NCBI GenBank assembly: GCA_963677885.1
Contig: OY782500.1
Coordinates: forward strand, 4,836,001 to 4,900,000
Origin: UBA1351 sp963677885
GTDB lineage: Bacteria; Bacillota; Clostridia; Lachnospirales; Vallitaleaceae
DNA length: 64,000 bases
Direction of reading: 5' to 3'
The notes under the pieces were generated by a model, which saw only the letters and a list, made by a program, of their open reading frames with translations, was not told the origin of the DNA and searched no databases. This document shows positions 1-8,170 of the stretch, in pieces; positions within the stretch are counted from its first letter, which is position 1, and each line of letters opens with the position of its first letter. The position numbers and the translations under genes are program-made.

Positions 1-1
1 C

Positions 2-1126
2 TACGAAAGAGCCGGTGAGATTAAGATTCGTCAAAACGAAATTAAGATTCAACTGGATGGGCTTAAACAGGATTGGGAGCAGACCAATTCAGAAAAATCC
101 TTAGTTGTTGATGAGGAAATTGTTGCCAACATTATTAGTGGTTGGACTTCTATACCTATTCAAAAACTGACTGAGGAAGAGGGAGAACGCCTTAAGAATT
201 TAGAGGGTGTTCTTCATGAGCGAGTCGTAGGCCAGGATGACGCAGTGACTGCTGTTTCTAAAGCCATCCGTAGAGGCCGTGTGGGACTAAAGGATCCTAA
301 ACGGCCTATAGGATCATTCCTTTTCCTAGGGCCAACTGGTGTTGGTAAAACTGAGCTTACCAAGGCACTTGCAGAAGCACTCTTTGGTGATGAGCATTCT
401 CTCATTCGTGTTGATATGAGTGAATATATGGAGAAGCACAGCGTATCGAAACTTATCGGTTCACCTCCAGGTTATGTTGGATATGATGAAGGTGGCCAGC
501 TGAGTGAGAAGATCCGAAGGAAACCTTATTCAGTTATTCTTTTTGATGAAATCGAGAAAGCCCATCCGGATGTTTTTAATATCCTTTTGCAGGTACTGGA
601 TGACGGACATGTTACAGATGCCCAGGGGCGGAGAATTGACTTTAAGAACACTGTTATTATCATGACTTCCAATATTGGGGCAAGAAATATTGTTGCTCCA
701 AAAAAATTGGGTTTCAAACAGGAAGATGACAGAGAAAAGAATCATCAGGATATGAAGAAGAATGTTATGGATGAGGTTAAGAAGTTGTTTAGACCTGAAT
801 TCCTTAACAGAATAGACGAGGTCATTGTCTTCCATTCTCTGAGCAAAGACAATATCCAGGAAATCGTTGGTATTATGTTTAACCAATTGGCGAAGAGAAT
901 GTTTGACAATCTCAAAATCGTTATCCAACTGGATGAGAGCGCCAAAGAATATATTGCCAAGGAAGGTTATGAGGAAATATATGGTGCAAGGCCCCTTAAA
1001 CGTGCTATTCAGTCGAAAATTGAAGACAGATTGGCAGAAGAAATCCTGGATGGAAGAATCAAGGAAGGGGATAAAGTATCTGTAATTTGTAAGGAAGACC
1101 TTATCGAATTTACTGTGATAGAATAA
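2..1126 (+). CDS. clpC: ATP-dependent Clp protease ATPase subunit ClpC, 3' part only
   Basis: This is the C-terminal 374 residues of a class I Hsp100 unfoldase that feeds substrates to ClpP in the cytoplasm. The open frame runs in from the window edge with no start, so the gene is cut. The first residues are the end of the middle domain and the linker. The second AAA+ module follows, with Walker A GPTGVGKT, Walker B VILFDE, the substrate pore loop GYVGYDEGGQ and the sensor TSNIGA, and then the C-terminal small domain (RPEFLNRIDE, YGARPLKR). The linker and Firmicutes-style second module fit ClpC better than ClpB or ClpE. The ctsR-mcsA-mcsB genes expected upstream lie outside the window. The downstream neighbours, a small conserved protein and radA, match the usual clostridial order. 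Confidence 0.95.
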   Translation, partial: YERAGEIKIRQNEIKIQLDGLKQDWEQTNSEKSLVVDEEIVANIISGWTSIPIQKLTEEEGERLKNLEGVLHERVVGQDDAVTAVSKAIRRGRVGLKDPKRPIGSFLFLGPTGVGKTELTKALAEALFGDEHSLIRVDMSEYMEKHSVSKLIGSPPGYVGYDEGGQLSEKIRRKPYSVILFDEIEKAHPDVFNILLQVLDDGHVTDAQGRRIDFKNTVIIMTSNIGARNIVAPKKLGFKQEDDREKNHQDMKKNVMDEVKKLFRPEFLNRIDEVIVFHSLSKDNIQEIVGIMFNQLAKRMFDNLKIVIQLDESAKEYIAKEGYEEIYGARPLKRAIQSKIEDRLAEEILDGRIKEGDKVSVICKEDLIEFTVIE

Positions 1127-1214
1127 AGTGCTAGTATTTAATCCTCTTATCCTTTATAATGTTATTAAGTCTACGCTAAGGTAGAATTTAATGAAGATTT
1201 ATAGGAGGTCAATC

Positions 1215-1628
1215 ATGGCAGGTTTTGATGAACTGATTGTAGCTAATGAGGAAAGTGGAATTAGCTTCGGTAACCATGAAGTTGAAGAGAAACAGAAACT
1301 AGAAGGATTTGAGCTTGAGGGAGACTTATACAAGGTTAAAACCCACAAACAAATCACGAGACTTGAAAAAAACGGAAGGTTGCTTTATGAATCAGTGCCT
1401 GGAACAACAGTTGAAGGGTTAAAGCTTGACAGCGATATCATGAATTTTAGTGTTGTCGGAAGTGCAGAAGATGCTCAGATTACTGTTGAACTTGAAGCGG
1501 ACCAAGATTATAAAGTATACATCAATCAGATTCAATTGGGTAAGGTAACATCCAACCTTGCTGGTAAGATCAGTTTTAGTGTTGATTTTGCTACAGGCAA
1601 ACAGGATGTTGAAATAAGAAAATTGTAG
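1215..1628 (+). CDS. conserved small protein between clpC and radA, function unknown
   Basis: A 137-residue acidic soluble protein with no signal peptide or membrane segment. The start chosen is the ATG after a strong AGGAGG (1203-1208, spacing 6); an upstream in-frame ATG at 1191 has no such site. It is rich in short alternating beta-like stretches such as DLYKVKTHKQITRLEKNG and ends in a probable beta-sandwich (QDYKVYINQIQLGKV). Proteins of this length in the same place in Lachnospiraceae are often labelled endosialidase, a name I recall from automatic annotation and for which I see no catalytic evidence. An intrinsic terminator follows directly, so it is not simply read through into radA. 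Confidence 0.75.
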   Translation: MAGFDELIVANEESGISFGNHEVEEKQKLEGFELEGDLYKVKTHKQITRLEKNGRLLYESVPGTTVEGLKLDSDIMNFSVVGSAEDAQITVELEADQDYKVYINQIQLGKVTSNLAGKISFSVDFATGKQDVEIRKL

Positions 1629-1642
1629 TATACAGGATTTAT

Positions 1643-1668
1643 GGGAAGCTTTTTGCTTCCCTTTTTTT
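1643..1668 (+). terminator. intrinsic terminator after the small conserved gene
   Basis: A perfect 7-bp stem GGGAAGC / GCTTCCC with a five-T loop is followed by seven T. It sits between the small conserved gene and radA. Confidence 0.85.
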
Positions 1669-1681
1669 GTAGGAGAGAAGA

Positions 1682-3052
1682 ATGGCTAAGTCAAAAACAG
1701 TTTTTGTTTGTAATGAGTGTGGAAACGAGACCACCAAATGGATGGGCCAGTGTCCGGCCTGTAAAAACTGGAATACTCTTGTTGAAGAGACCAAGGTTGA
1801 TGCAAAAGCCCCATCAAAAAAAGTCAGTGGTAAACTTCACTATACTGAATCAAAGCCGGTGAAATTTCATGAAATCAAAACCAGTGAGGCTACTCGAATG
1901 GTTACTGGAATTGTTGAACTGGACCGTGTTTTAGGTGGTGGAATTGTTGAAGGAGCATTAATTCTAGTTGGTGGAGATCCAGGTATTGGTAAATCAACCC
2001 TTATGCTTCAGGTCTGTGAACGAATAGGTAACTCAGGAAAAAGTGTTCTCTATATCTCTGGTGAGGAATCCCTGCATCAGATTAAGTTAAGAGGTCAAAG
2101 GCTTCAAGTGGCTACAGAGAATATTGATCTATATACCCAAACCAATATGGATATTATTGAGGAGGTAATCCTGAAGGAAAAGCCCGATGTTCTGATGATT
2201 GACTCAATACAGACCATGTATAGCGACACCATTACATCAGTACCTGGAAGTGTCAGTCAGGTTAGGGAGGTAACCGCTCATCTTATGCGACTTGCCAAGC
2301 AGATGAACATTGCCACATTTATTGTTGGCCATGTTACCAAGGATGGTGCAATTGCTGGTCCCAGAGTCTTGGAACATATGGTTGATACTGTCCTCTATTT
2401 TGAAGGGGATAAGAATGCTTCCTATCGTATTTTACGGGCAGTTAAAAACCGTTTTGGATCCACCAATGAACTTGGAATTTTTGAGATGCGCTCTTCCGGT
2501 CTTAAGGAAGTCCTCAATCCTTCTGAATATATGTTGTCAGGACGTCCCATTAATGAGCCTGGCTCTTTGGTCGTTTGTGGAATGGAAGGGTCAAGACCAA
2601 TCTTTGTTGAGGTTCAAGCACTGGCCTGTTATACATCGTTTAACATGCCAAGACGGACAGTGACAGGGGCGGATTATAACCGTATCATGATGTTGATCGC
2701 AGTCATTGAAAAGAAATATGGTCTTTCCTTGGTTGATAACGACTGTTATGTGAACATTGCAGGTGGTATTAGGATGAACGAACCTTCTCTAGACCTTGGT
2801 CTGGCGGCAGCCATTATCTCAAGTCTGATCAATCAGGCTGTTGCCCCGGATATGGTATTGATGGGTGAGGTAGGGCTTACAGGTGAGATTAGAGGGATTA
2901 CCTTTGCCGAAAGCCGTATTAAGGAAGCTGTAAAATTAGGTTTTAAAACCATTGTTCTTCCCAAGATAAACATGAAGGATATTGGAGTTCCCAGTGATGT
3001 AAAAGTGATTGGAATTAATCATATCAATGAACTTAAAAACCAGGTTTTTTAA
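1682..3052 (+). CDS. radA: DNA repair protein RadA (Sms)
   Basis: RadA is a RecA-like ATPase and hexameric helicase that helps branch migration during recombination. The 456-residue protein has all family parts in order: an N-terminal zinc finger (Cys10, Cys13, Cys24, Cys27), a RecA-type ATPase core with Walker A GGDPGIGKST near residue 100, the RadA-specific KNRFGS motif at 255-260, and a C-terminal Lon-protease-like domain (about 285-450, with GGIRMNEPSLDLGLA and GEVGLTGEIRG). Length is normal for the family. The start ATG follows AGGAGAG. The clpC-radA linkage is common in Firmicutes. Confidence 0.97.
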   Translation: MAKSKTVFVCNECGNETTKWMGQCPACKNWNTLVEETKVDAKAPSKKVSGKLHYTESKPVKFHEIKTSEATRMVTGIVELDRVLGGGIVEGALILVGGDPGIGKSTLMLQVCERIGNSGKSVLYISGEESLHQIKLRGQRLQVATENIDLYTQTNMDIIEEVILKEKPDVLMIDSIQTMYSDTITSVPGSVSQVREVTAHLMRLAKQMNIATFIVGHVTKDGAIAGPRVLEHMVDTVLYFEGDKNASYRILRAVKNRFGSTNELGIFEMRSSGLKEVLNPSEYMLSGRPINEPGSLVVCGMEGSRPIFVEVQALACYTSFNMPRRTVTGADYNRIMMLIAVIEKKYGLSLVDNDCYVNIAGGIRMNEPSLDLGLAAAIISSLINQAVAPDMVLMGEVGLTGEIRGITFAESRIKEAVKLGFKTIVLPKINMKDIGVPSDVKVIGINHINELKNQVF

Positions 3053-3074
3053 TCTTTGAATTATCAAGTATGTA

Positions 3075-3103
3075 TTGGATAATCGAATAATTTTTGATAT
3101 AAT
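3075..3103 (+). promoter_or_regulatory. sigma-A promoter for the GGDEF-EAL gene
   Basis: A -35 TTGGAT (3075-3080) and a -10 TATAAT (3098-3103) are 17 bp apart, about 30 bases before the start codon of the gene at 3135. Confidence 0.6.
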
Positions 3104-3134
3104 ATAGGCAGGCACGAGAGATCTTGGAGGCAAT

Positions 3135-6100
3135 ATGTCTGACAGACTTAGTACAGCTTATAAGAATAATAGAAAAGTCATTAGCATCGTAAGTATTTTA
3201 TTTATGGTGCTAATTTTTATTGTAAAAATGCAAGTACCTCATGTAGCTGCTGGACAAGTGGATGAAAGTGACATGGAGACTAAAGATTATACCAATATAC
3301 TCTTTATATCCTCTTATCATTCATCTTTTCCAACCATTTCCCATCAATTATCAGGTCTGTATAGTGTTTTTGACCCCATTGGTTATCAGATGGATGTTGA
3401 ATATATGGATACCAAAAGATACTATACAGAAGAGAATTTGGAAAACTTTCATCAGCGTATGATGTATAAGATGGATCAAAATCCAGGATATGAGCTGATT
3501 ATTGCGGGAGATGATAATGCCCTTCAGTATGTCATGGACAAGAGAGAGGAACTCTTTTGGAGTTTACCTGTTGTTTATTTTGGTATCAATGACTTGGATA
3601 GGGCTATCAGGGCCCATGACGCTTATGGTTTTACTGGCCTGTACGAAACCACTTCCCCAGTGGAAACCATTAGTCTTGGTATGGACCTCTTTCCAAAAGT
3701 TAATCAATTGAATATTATTGTTGATGGTTCTGCCTCCGGCATTGGAGAATTCAATAATGTAATGAGTCATGAAGATGAGTTTCCAGAGTTGCGATTTAAT
3801 GTTTTGGATTTAAGGTCTTTAAGTTACAGGGATCTTGAAAAGGAACTCTTGGAAATGGAAGAAGATGAAATGATTCTATTGATATCAGCCTATAGCGATA
3901 AAGACGGCAATCATATGTCTTTCTATGAGTACCTTGACTTTATTAAAGCAAAGACGCGCCTTCCAATTTTACACTTATACAGTTTTGGAATTGGTGATGG
4001 TCTTTTAGGTGGTAAAGTTGTAGATTTTGAGGCCCATGGATCAGAGGCAGCAAAACTTGCGGTGCAAGTTATTCATGGTGGGGACACTGCTAAAATTCCA
4101 CCAGTTCTGGAGGGAACAACTAATAAAATAATACTGGATTATGAAGAAGTTGAGCGACTGGGTATATCAAAAACAAATATACCCTTAGAGGTTGTCTATG
4201 TAAATGAACCTGTTAATTTCTTTGAAGAAAATATTGAGATTGTTGTCATAACAGCTTCCATATTTACCATGCTTTTGTTTGTGATTCTTATTTTGACCTA
4301 TAGCTTCCAAAAAAGTAAGAAGGCCGAAGAGAAGCTCCAGGCCAATAATGAAGAACTGTCAGCTATGTATGAAGAGATGATGGCAATCAACGAAGAACTG
4401 GAAGCCCAAGAAGAAGAATTAAGAGATTCCTATGAAAATCTTACCTATAATTCCAATCTTTTGGAGGAGTCAGAACGTAGGTACAAGTATGTTTTTGAGC
4501 TTAGCCATGCTGGTTTATGGGAAAGAGAAGTTGGGACCAATAATATTTTTATGACAAGTGAATGGTATCGCAATCTTTTTAAGGATAGAGGTATAAGTGA
4601 TATTGAAAAACTCAGCGTGTCAAAACTTCTTGATCTCTTTTATGGTCAGTTGGACAATATCCAGTTAAACAGACTTCAGATTTTACAGGAAGAGCTTATA
4701 AAAGGCATGCGGTCTTCCTATACGATGGTCTTGGAATGCTGTAGAAAAAATGATGTTGCATATTATATTGAGGAACGGGCTAAAGCTATTTACAGCAGGG
4801 AAGGGGACCTTGAAAGGATTATAGGCAGTCATACCAATATTACATCATCTGTTTTATATGAGCAGCAGTTGGAAGAATTTGCCTATAAGGACCAACTGAC
4901 TAAAATGCCCAATCGGATTATTTTAGAGCAGAAAATGGATGAATATCTGAAATTGTCGGATTCGGAATATGTCTGTGGAGCGGTTTTTTTGATTGACATA
5001 GATAATTTCAAGTTCATTAACAATACCTTTGGACACGAAATTGGTGATGAACTTTTACAACAGATCGCCAGGCGACTTGAAGCTGTTGTGTCCAATGATT
5101 ATCTCCTTGGAAGAATCAGTGGAGATGAGTTTGTAGTTATAGCCAAAGATGTACATAACCTTGTGGATATGGAAAAAGTTGCTGCCAGTATTATGGAGGG
5201 TTTTGAAAATCGCTTTGTACTTCGAGACAGAAGTATTTATGTGACATCAAGTGTAGGAGTAGCCCTCTTCCCTGAAAACGGCAGTGATTTGGATACCTTG
5301 CTTTATCGTTGCAACAGTGCAGTCAATGAAGCTAAGATGAAAGGGAAAAACCGTTATGACTTCTACGATGAATCCATGGATGACTCAATGGAGAACAAAA
5401 TCTATATTCAGAATAATATTAGACAAGCTATGGATCAAAATCTATTTGAGCTGTATTACCAACCGATTTACAACATTGAGGAAGACAGAATTGTTGGATT
5501 TGAAGCCCTGATTCGTTGGCAAGATGCTGTTAGAGGATTTATACCTCCAGCGGAATTTATTATTGTATCTGAAAAAATGGGTCTTATTAATCGACTTGGA
5601 GATTGGGTGCTTAAACAGGCTTGCAAGTTTATACGTGATGTCAACAAAAAGCTGAATGCTGATTTTTATGTCAGCGTTAATGTTTCATCAGTCCAGCTCA
5701 TTCAGCATGACTATGTAGAGAATACAATCAGTATTGTTAAAGCCCTGAATGTACCCTTTAAGAACATTTGCATAGAGCTGACAGAGACTGCTTTAATGCA
5801 ATCTTTTGAACAGAACACAGCTAAATTGATTAGTTTGAGAAATGAAGGTATCAAGATAAGTTTGGATGATTTTGGTACGGGATATTCATCTCTTAATTAT
5901 TTAAGAAGACTACCGGTTGATATCCTTAAGATTGACAAGTCTTTTATTGACCATATAGTAACCTCGCAAGATGATAGGCAGTTAACTGAAGGGATTATCC
6001 TTCTTGCTCAAAAAATGGGGATATATGTCATTGCAGAGGGGATAGAAGACTTGTCCCAATTGGAATATCTGGCTGACTACCAGTGTAACGGAATTCAGGG

Positions 6101-6176
6101 TTATTATATATCCCGACCGCTTCCTGAAAACCGCTTGTTTGCCTTTCTGGATGAATTTTCGGGATTTAGGGATTAG
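3135..6176 (+). CDS. membrane GGDEF-EAL protein with extracellular ABC-substrate-binding-like sensor and PAS domain
   Basis: A 1013-residue cyclic di-GMP turnover enzyme. A signal anchor (about 15-36) is followed by an extracellular region (about 50-360) resembling the ABC substrate-binding-protein-like sensor family (ILFISSYHSSFP, GDDNALQYV, PVVYFGINDLD). A second membrane helix (about 370-392) leads into a charged coiled coil (395-445), a PAS domain (about 450-575), GGDEF (about 585-745) and EAL (about 760-1010). The cyclase motif reads SGDEF near 662, a variant often found in active enzymes, and I see no RxxD inhibitory site before it. The EAL domain keeps EAL near 790, DDFGTGYSS, KIDKSFI and AEGIED, so phosphodiesterase activity is plausible. 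Which activity dominates cannot be told from sequence. RBS GGAGG precedes the start. Confidence 0.9.
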   Translation: MSDRLSTAYKNNRKVISIVSILFMVLIFIVKMQVPHVAAGQVDESDMETKDYTNILFISSYHSSFPTISHQLSGLYSVFDPIGYQMDVEYMDTKRYYTEENLENFHQRMMYKMDQNPGYELIIAGDDNALQYVMDKREELFWSLPVVYFGINDLDRAIRAHDAYGFTGLYETTSPVETISLGMDLFPKVNQLNIIVDGSASGIGEFNNVMSHEDEFPELRFNVLDLRSLSYRDLEKELLEMEEDEMILLISAYSDKDGNHMSFYEYLDFIKAKTRLPILHLYSFGIGDGLLGGKVVDFEAHGSEAAKLAVQVIHGGDTAKIPPVLEGTTNKIILDYEEVERLGISKTNIPLEVVYVNEPVNFFEENIEIVVITASIFTMLLFVILILTYSFQKSKKAEEKLQANNEELSAMYEEMMAINEELEAQEEELRDSYENLTYNSNLLEESERRYKYVFELSHAGLWEREVGTNNIFMTSEWYRNLFKDRGISDIEKLSVSKLLDLFYGQLDNIQLNRLQILQEELIKGMRSSYTMVLECCRKNDVAYYIEERAKAIYSREGDLERIIGSHTNITSSVLYEQQLEEFAYKDQLTKMPNRIILEQKMDEYLKLSDSEYVCGAVFLIDIDNFKFINNTFGHEIGDELLQQIARRLEAVVSNDYLLGRISGDEFVVIAKDVHNLVDMEKVAASIMEGFENRFVLRDRSIYVTSSVGVALFPENGSDLDTLLYRCNSAVNEAKMKGKNRYDFYDESMDDSMENKIYIQNNIRQAMDQNLFELYYQPIYNIEEDRIVGFEALIRWQDAVRGFIPPAEFIIVSEKMGLINRLGDWVLKQACKFIRDVNKKLNADFYVSVNVSSVQLIQHDYVENTISIVKALNVPFKNICIELTETALMQSFEQNTAKLISLRNEGIKISLDDFGTGYSSLNYLRRLPVDILKIDKSFIDHIVTSQDDRQLTEGIILLAQKMGIYVIAEGIEDLSQLEYLADYQCNGIQGYYISRPLPENRLFAFLDEFSGFRD

Positions 6177-6254
6177 ATGCAAGCTTTTACTTGCGTCATA
6201 GGCGCTTGTCATATATGATAAATAAGTAGATTATAATGAAAGTTGAGATAGGAT

Positions 6255-7109
6255 ATGGCTATAAGATTAGTAGTTGACAGTTCGTCGGATTTACCAGCAT
6301 CATTTATTGAAGAACATCATATTGTATGTGTACCCTTGACCATTATCTTTGGCCAAGAAGAATTTCGTGATAAAGTAGATATTTCACCCTCAGACTTTTA
6401 TGAGAAACTGGGCCAGGCAGATGAGATGCCAACAACATCCCAGGTTCAACCAGATCGTTTTATTCAGGCTTTTTCACCAATTATCGAAGCCGGAGATGAG
6501 ATTATTTGTATTACCATTGGGTCCAGTGCCAGTGGTACCTGCCAATCGGCCTTCATAGCAAAGGATGAGTTGGATTCAGACCTTATCCATGTAGTGGATT
6601 CCAATTCTTTGTGTATGGGTACTGGTTACCTGGCGGTTATGGCAGCCCAAATGATTCAGGAGGGGAAAAGTGTAAGTGAAATATTAGAAAGAATTACCCC
6701 CCTAACAGATAATAGGATAGAGCACTTATTCTGTGTAGATACCATGGAATACCTTAAACGTGGTGGACGTGTTAAAGCAGGTAAAGCTATGGTTGCAGAA
6801 CTCCTTAACATAAAACCGATTTTAACCGTTAAAGATGCCATTACAGAACCCATTGGTAAAGTTCGAGGACGTAAGAAGATTATACCTTATTATCTTCAAC
6901 ATATTGAAAACACAATGGATTTTGATGCAAGTCCATTTCTCTCAGTCGCTCACAGTGAAGATGAGGCTTTTGCAGGTGAACTGATTCAGGCTTTTCAAGA
7001 AAAATTCAATTTTGACAAGCCGATTATTGTATCAGAAATCGGTGCTACGATTGGAACTCACGCGGGACCAGGTGTACTTGCTGTTTTTTATATTAATAAG
7101 AGCCATTAG
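6255..7109 (+). CDS. DegV family fatty-acid-binding protein
   Basis: A 284-residue DegV protein. The family (FakB in staphylococci) binds a fatty acid and presents it to the kinase FakA for phosphorylation. Typical features are the opening RLVVDSSSDLP, the PTTSQ motif, the TIGSSASGTCQSA loop and the C-terminal GTHAGPGVLAV. Length is normal. No fakA-like kinase gene is in the window, so its partner must be elsewhere. It is followed by a strong terminator and seems to be its own unit; a TATAAT lies just upstream (6232-6237) without a well-placed -35. Confidence 0.93.
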   Translation: MAIRLVVDSSSDLPASFIEEHHIVCVPLTIIFGQEEFRDKVDISPSDFYEKLGQADEMPTTSQVQPDRFIQAFSPIIEAGDEIICITIGSSASGTCQSAFIAKDELDSDLIHVVDSNSLCMGTGYLAVMAAQMIQEGKSVSEILERITPLTDNRIEHLFCVDTMEYLKRGGRVKAGKAMVAELLNIKPILTVKDAITEPIGKVRGRKKIIPYYLQHIENTMDFDASPFLSVAHSEDEAFAGELIQAFQEKFNFDKPIIVSEIGATIGTHAGPGVLAVFYINKSH

Positions 7110-7138
7110 CATAAACCTTTTTCATATGTTATGGATTT

Positions 7139-7183
7139 AGGAACTGTTTGTCGTTTCCGAATGGGAATGATGCAGTTCCTTTT
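7139..7183 (+). terminator. long-stem intrinsic terminator after degV-family gene
   Basis: The outer stem AGGAACTG (7139-7146) pairs with CAGTTCCT (7173-7180), and an inner stem TCGTTTCC / GGGAATGA with two wobble pairs extends it. Four T follow (7180-7183). Confidence 0.75.
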
Positions 7184-7215
7184 GGTGTGTTATATATAGA
7201 CTCTTTTCTTCATAC

Positions 7216-7244
7216 TTGTTGAAGGTATAAACCTGTGCTATAAT
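7216..7244 (+). promoter_or_regulatory. sigma-A promoter for the lipoprotein and leuS
   Basis: TTGTTG (7216-7221) and TATAAT (7239-7244) are 17 bp apart and lie about 50 bases before the lipoprotein start. Confidence 0.55.
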
Positions 7245-7292
7245 AGCTTGAAGTATGATTAGACTTACGATGGGAAACTTGGAGGTTATATA

Positions 7293-8156
7293 ATGAGAAG
7301 ATATACCATTTTGATTATGATTTTAATTTTGGTATTAACAATTGCCGGTTGCAAAGAGTCAGTGTCAGGCGATGTTTATGATAAAGGTGAAACGGAAACC
7401 GTAGAACAAGAATCGACGATTAATCCAGAGTCTACAGATGGGGAGAATGCTGATATTGAATCTCCTGACGGTGAAGAAAATACAGAAGAAACAGAATCAA
7501 CTAGTGAAGAAGAATCCAATGAAAGTCAGGACAATCAGGAAACGTCAACGGATGATACTATGGAAACACCAACAGAGGATACTTATCCGTCAGCCAGTGA
7601 ACCTGTATCTTTTGACTATGCTGAACTTGAAGGCATGGAACCGCTGGAGATTACTGACCAGACCTTAATTGATGAGCTTGAAAGTTATTTGTATGATTTT
7701 TATTTCAATTATTACTTTGAATACGGATTGGAGGAAGAAACAGGGAATGTTGGCATTGACGCCATGACCCTGTTTGCACTCTCCTATATCATGCAGTATG
7801 AGTATAGTGAACTTGACTTTGATGCAGAAAGTTTTACCTTGTATATACCGAAAGAATATGTCATCCAAAAAGTTGAAAAAGTCTTTCTAAGAAAACTAGA
7901 TGTTTTTAAAAGCTATGAAGAACTGGAGATTGGATACATTGACGACACCTATAGTGTGAACGTTGAAGACGGTGTCTGGGATGTTGAGCTGGAGCTTACA
8001 AAGGTAGAAAAACTTGGTGACTTCACCTACAGGGTTACCGGTCAACTTGTGAGTACAGGTTCAGGACGTGTCAAAGAAGAAGTACAAGCGATCATAGATG
8101 AAAGCCAGAATGGCCATGTTATGGTCAACTACCATGTAGAAACTATTGAAGAATAA
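7293..8156 (+). CDS. lipoprotein of unknown function with acidic Ser/Thr/Glu linker
   Basis: A 287-residue protein with a lipoprotein signal peptide (MRRYTILIMILILVLTIAGC, lipobox LTIAG-Cys20). A low-complexity Glu/Ser/Thr-rich linker follows (about 30-105), and then a folded domain of about 180 residues containing an internal pair of extended segments (ESYLYDFYFNYYFEYGLEE; YRVTGQLVSTGSGRV). It should be lipid-anchored on the outer face of the membrane with a spacer through the wall. I do not recognise the domain. It lies 14 bases before leuS and is probably cotranscribed with it, an odd pairing with no obvious functional meaning. Confidence 0.8.
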   Translation: MRRYTILIMILILVLTIAGCKESVSGDVYDKGETETVEQESTINPESTDGENADIESPDGEENTEETESTSEEESNESQDNQETSTDDTMETPTEDTYPSASEPVSFDYAELEGMEPLEITDQTLIDELESYLYDFYFNYYFEYGLEEETGNVGIDAMTLFALSYIMQYEYSELDFDAESFTLYIPKEYVIQKVEKVFLRKLDVFKSYEELEIGYIDDTYSVNVEDGVWDVELELTKVEKLGDFTYRVTGQLVSTGSGRVKEEVQAIIDESQNGHVMVNYHVETIEE

Positions 8157-8170
8157 GAAGGAGGGGCATT

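Noticed and set aside
7293..8156. Repeat-rich surface adhesin
   Set aside because: The Glu/Ser/Thr stretch is a simple linker without true repeats and there is no LPXTG or large beta-repeat region; only a lipobox is seen.
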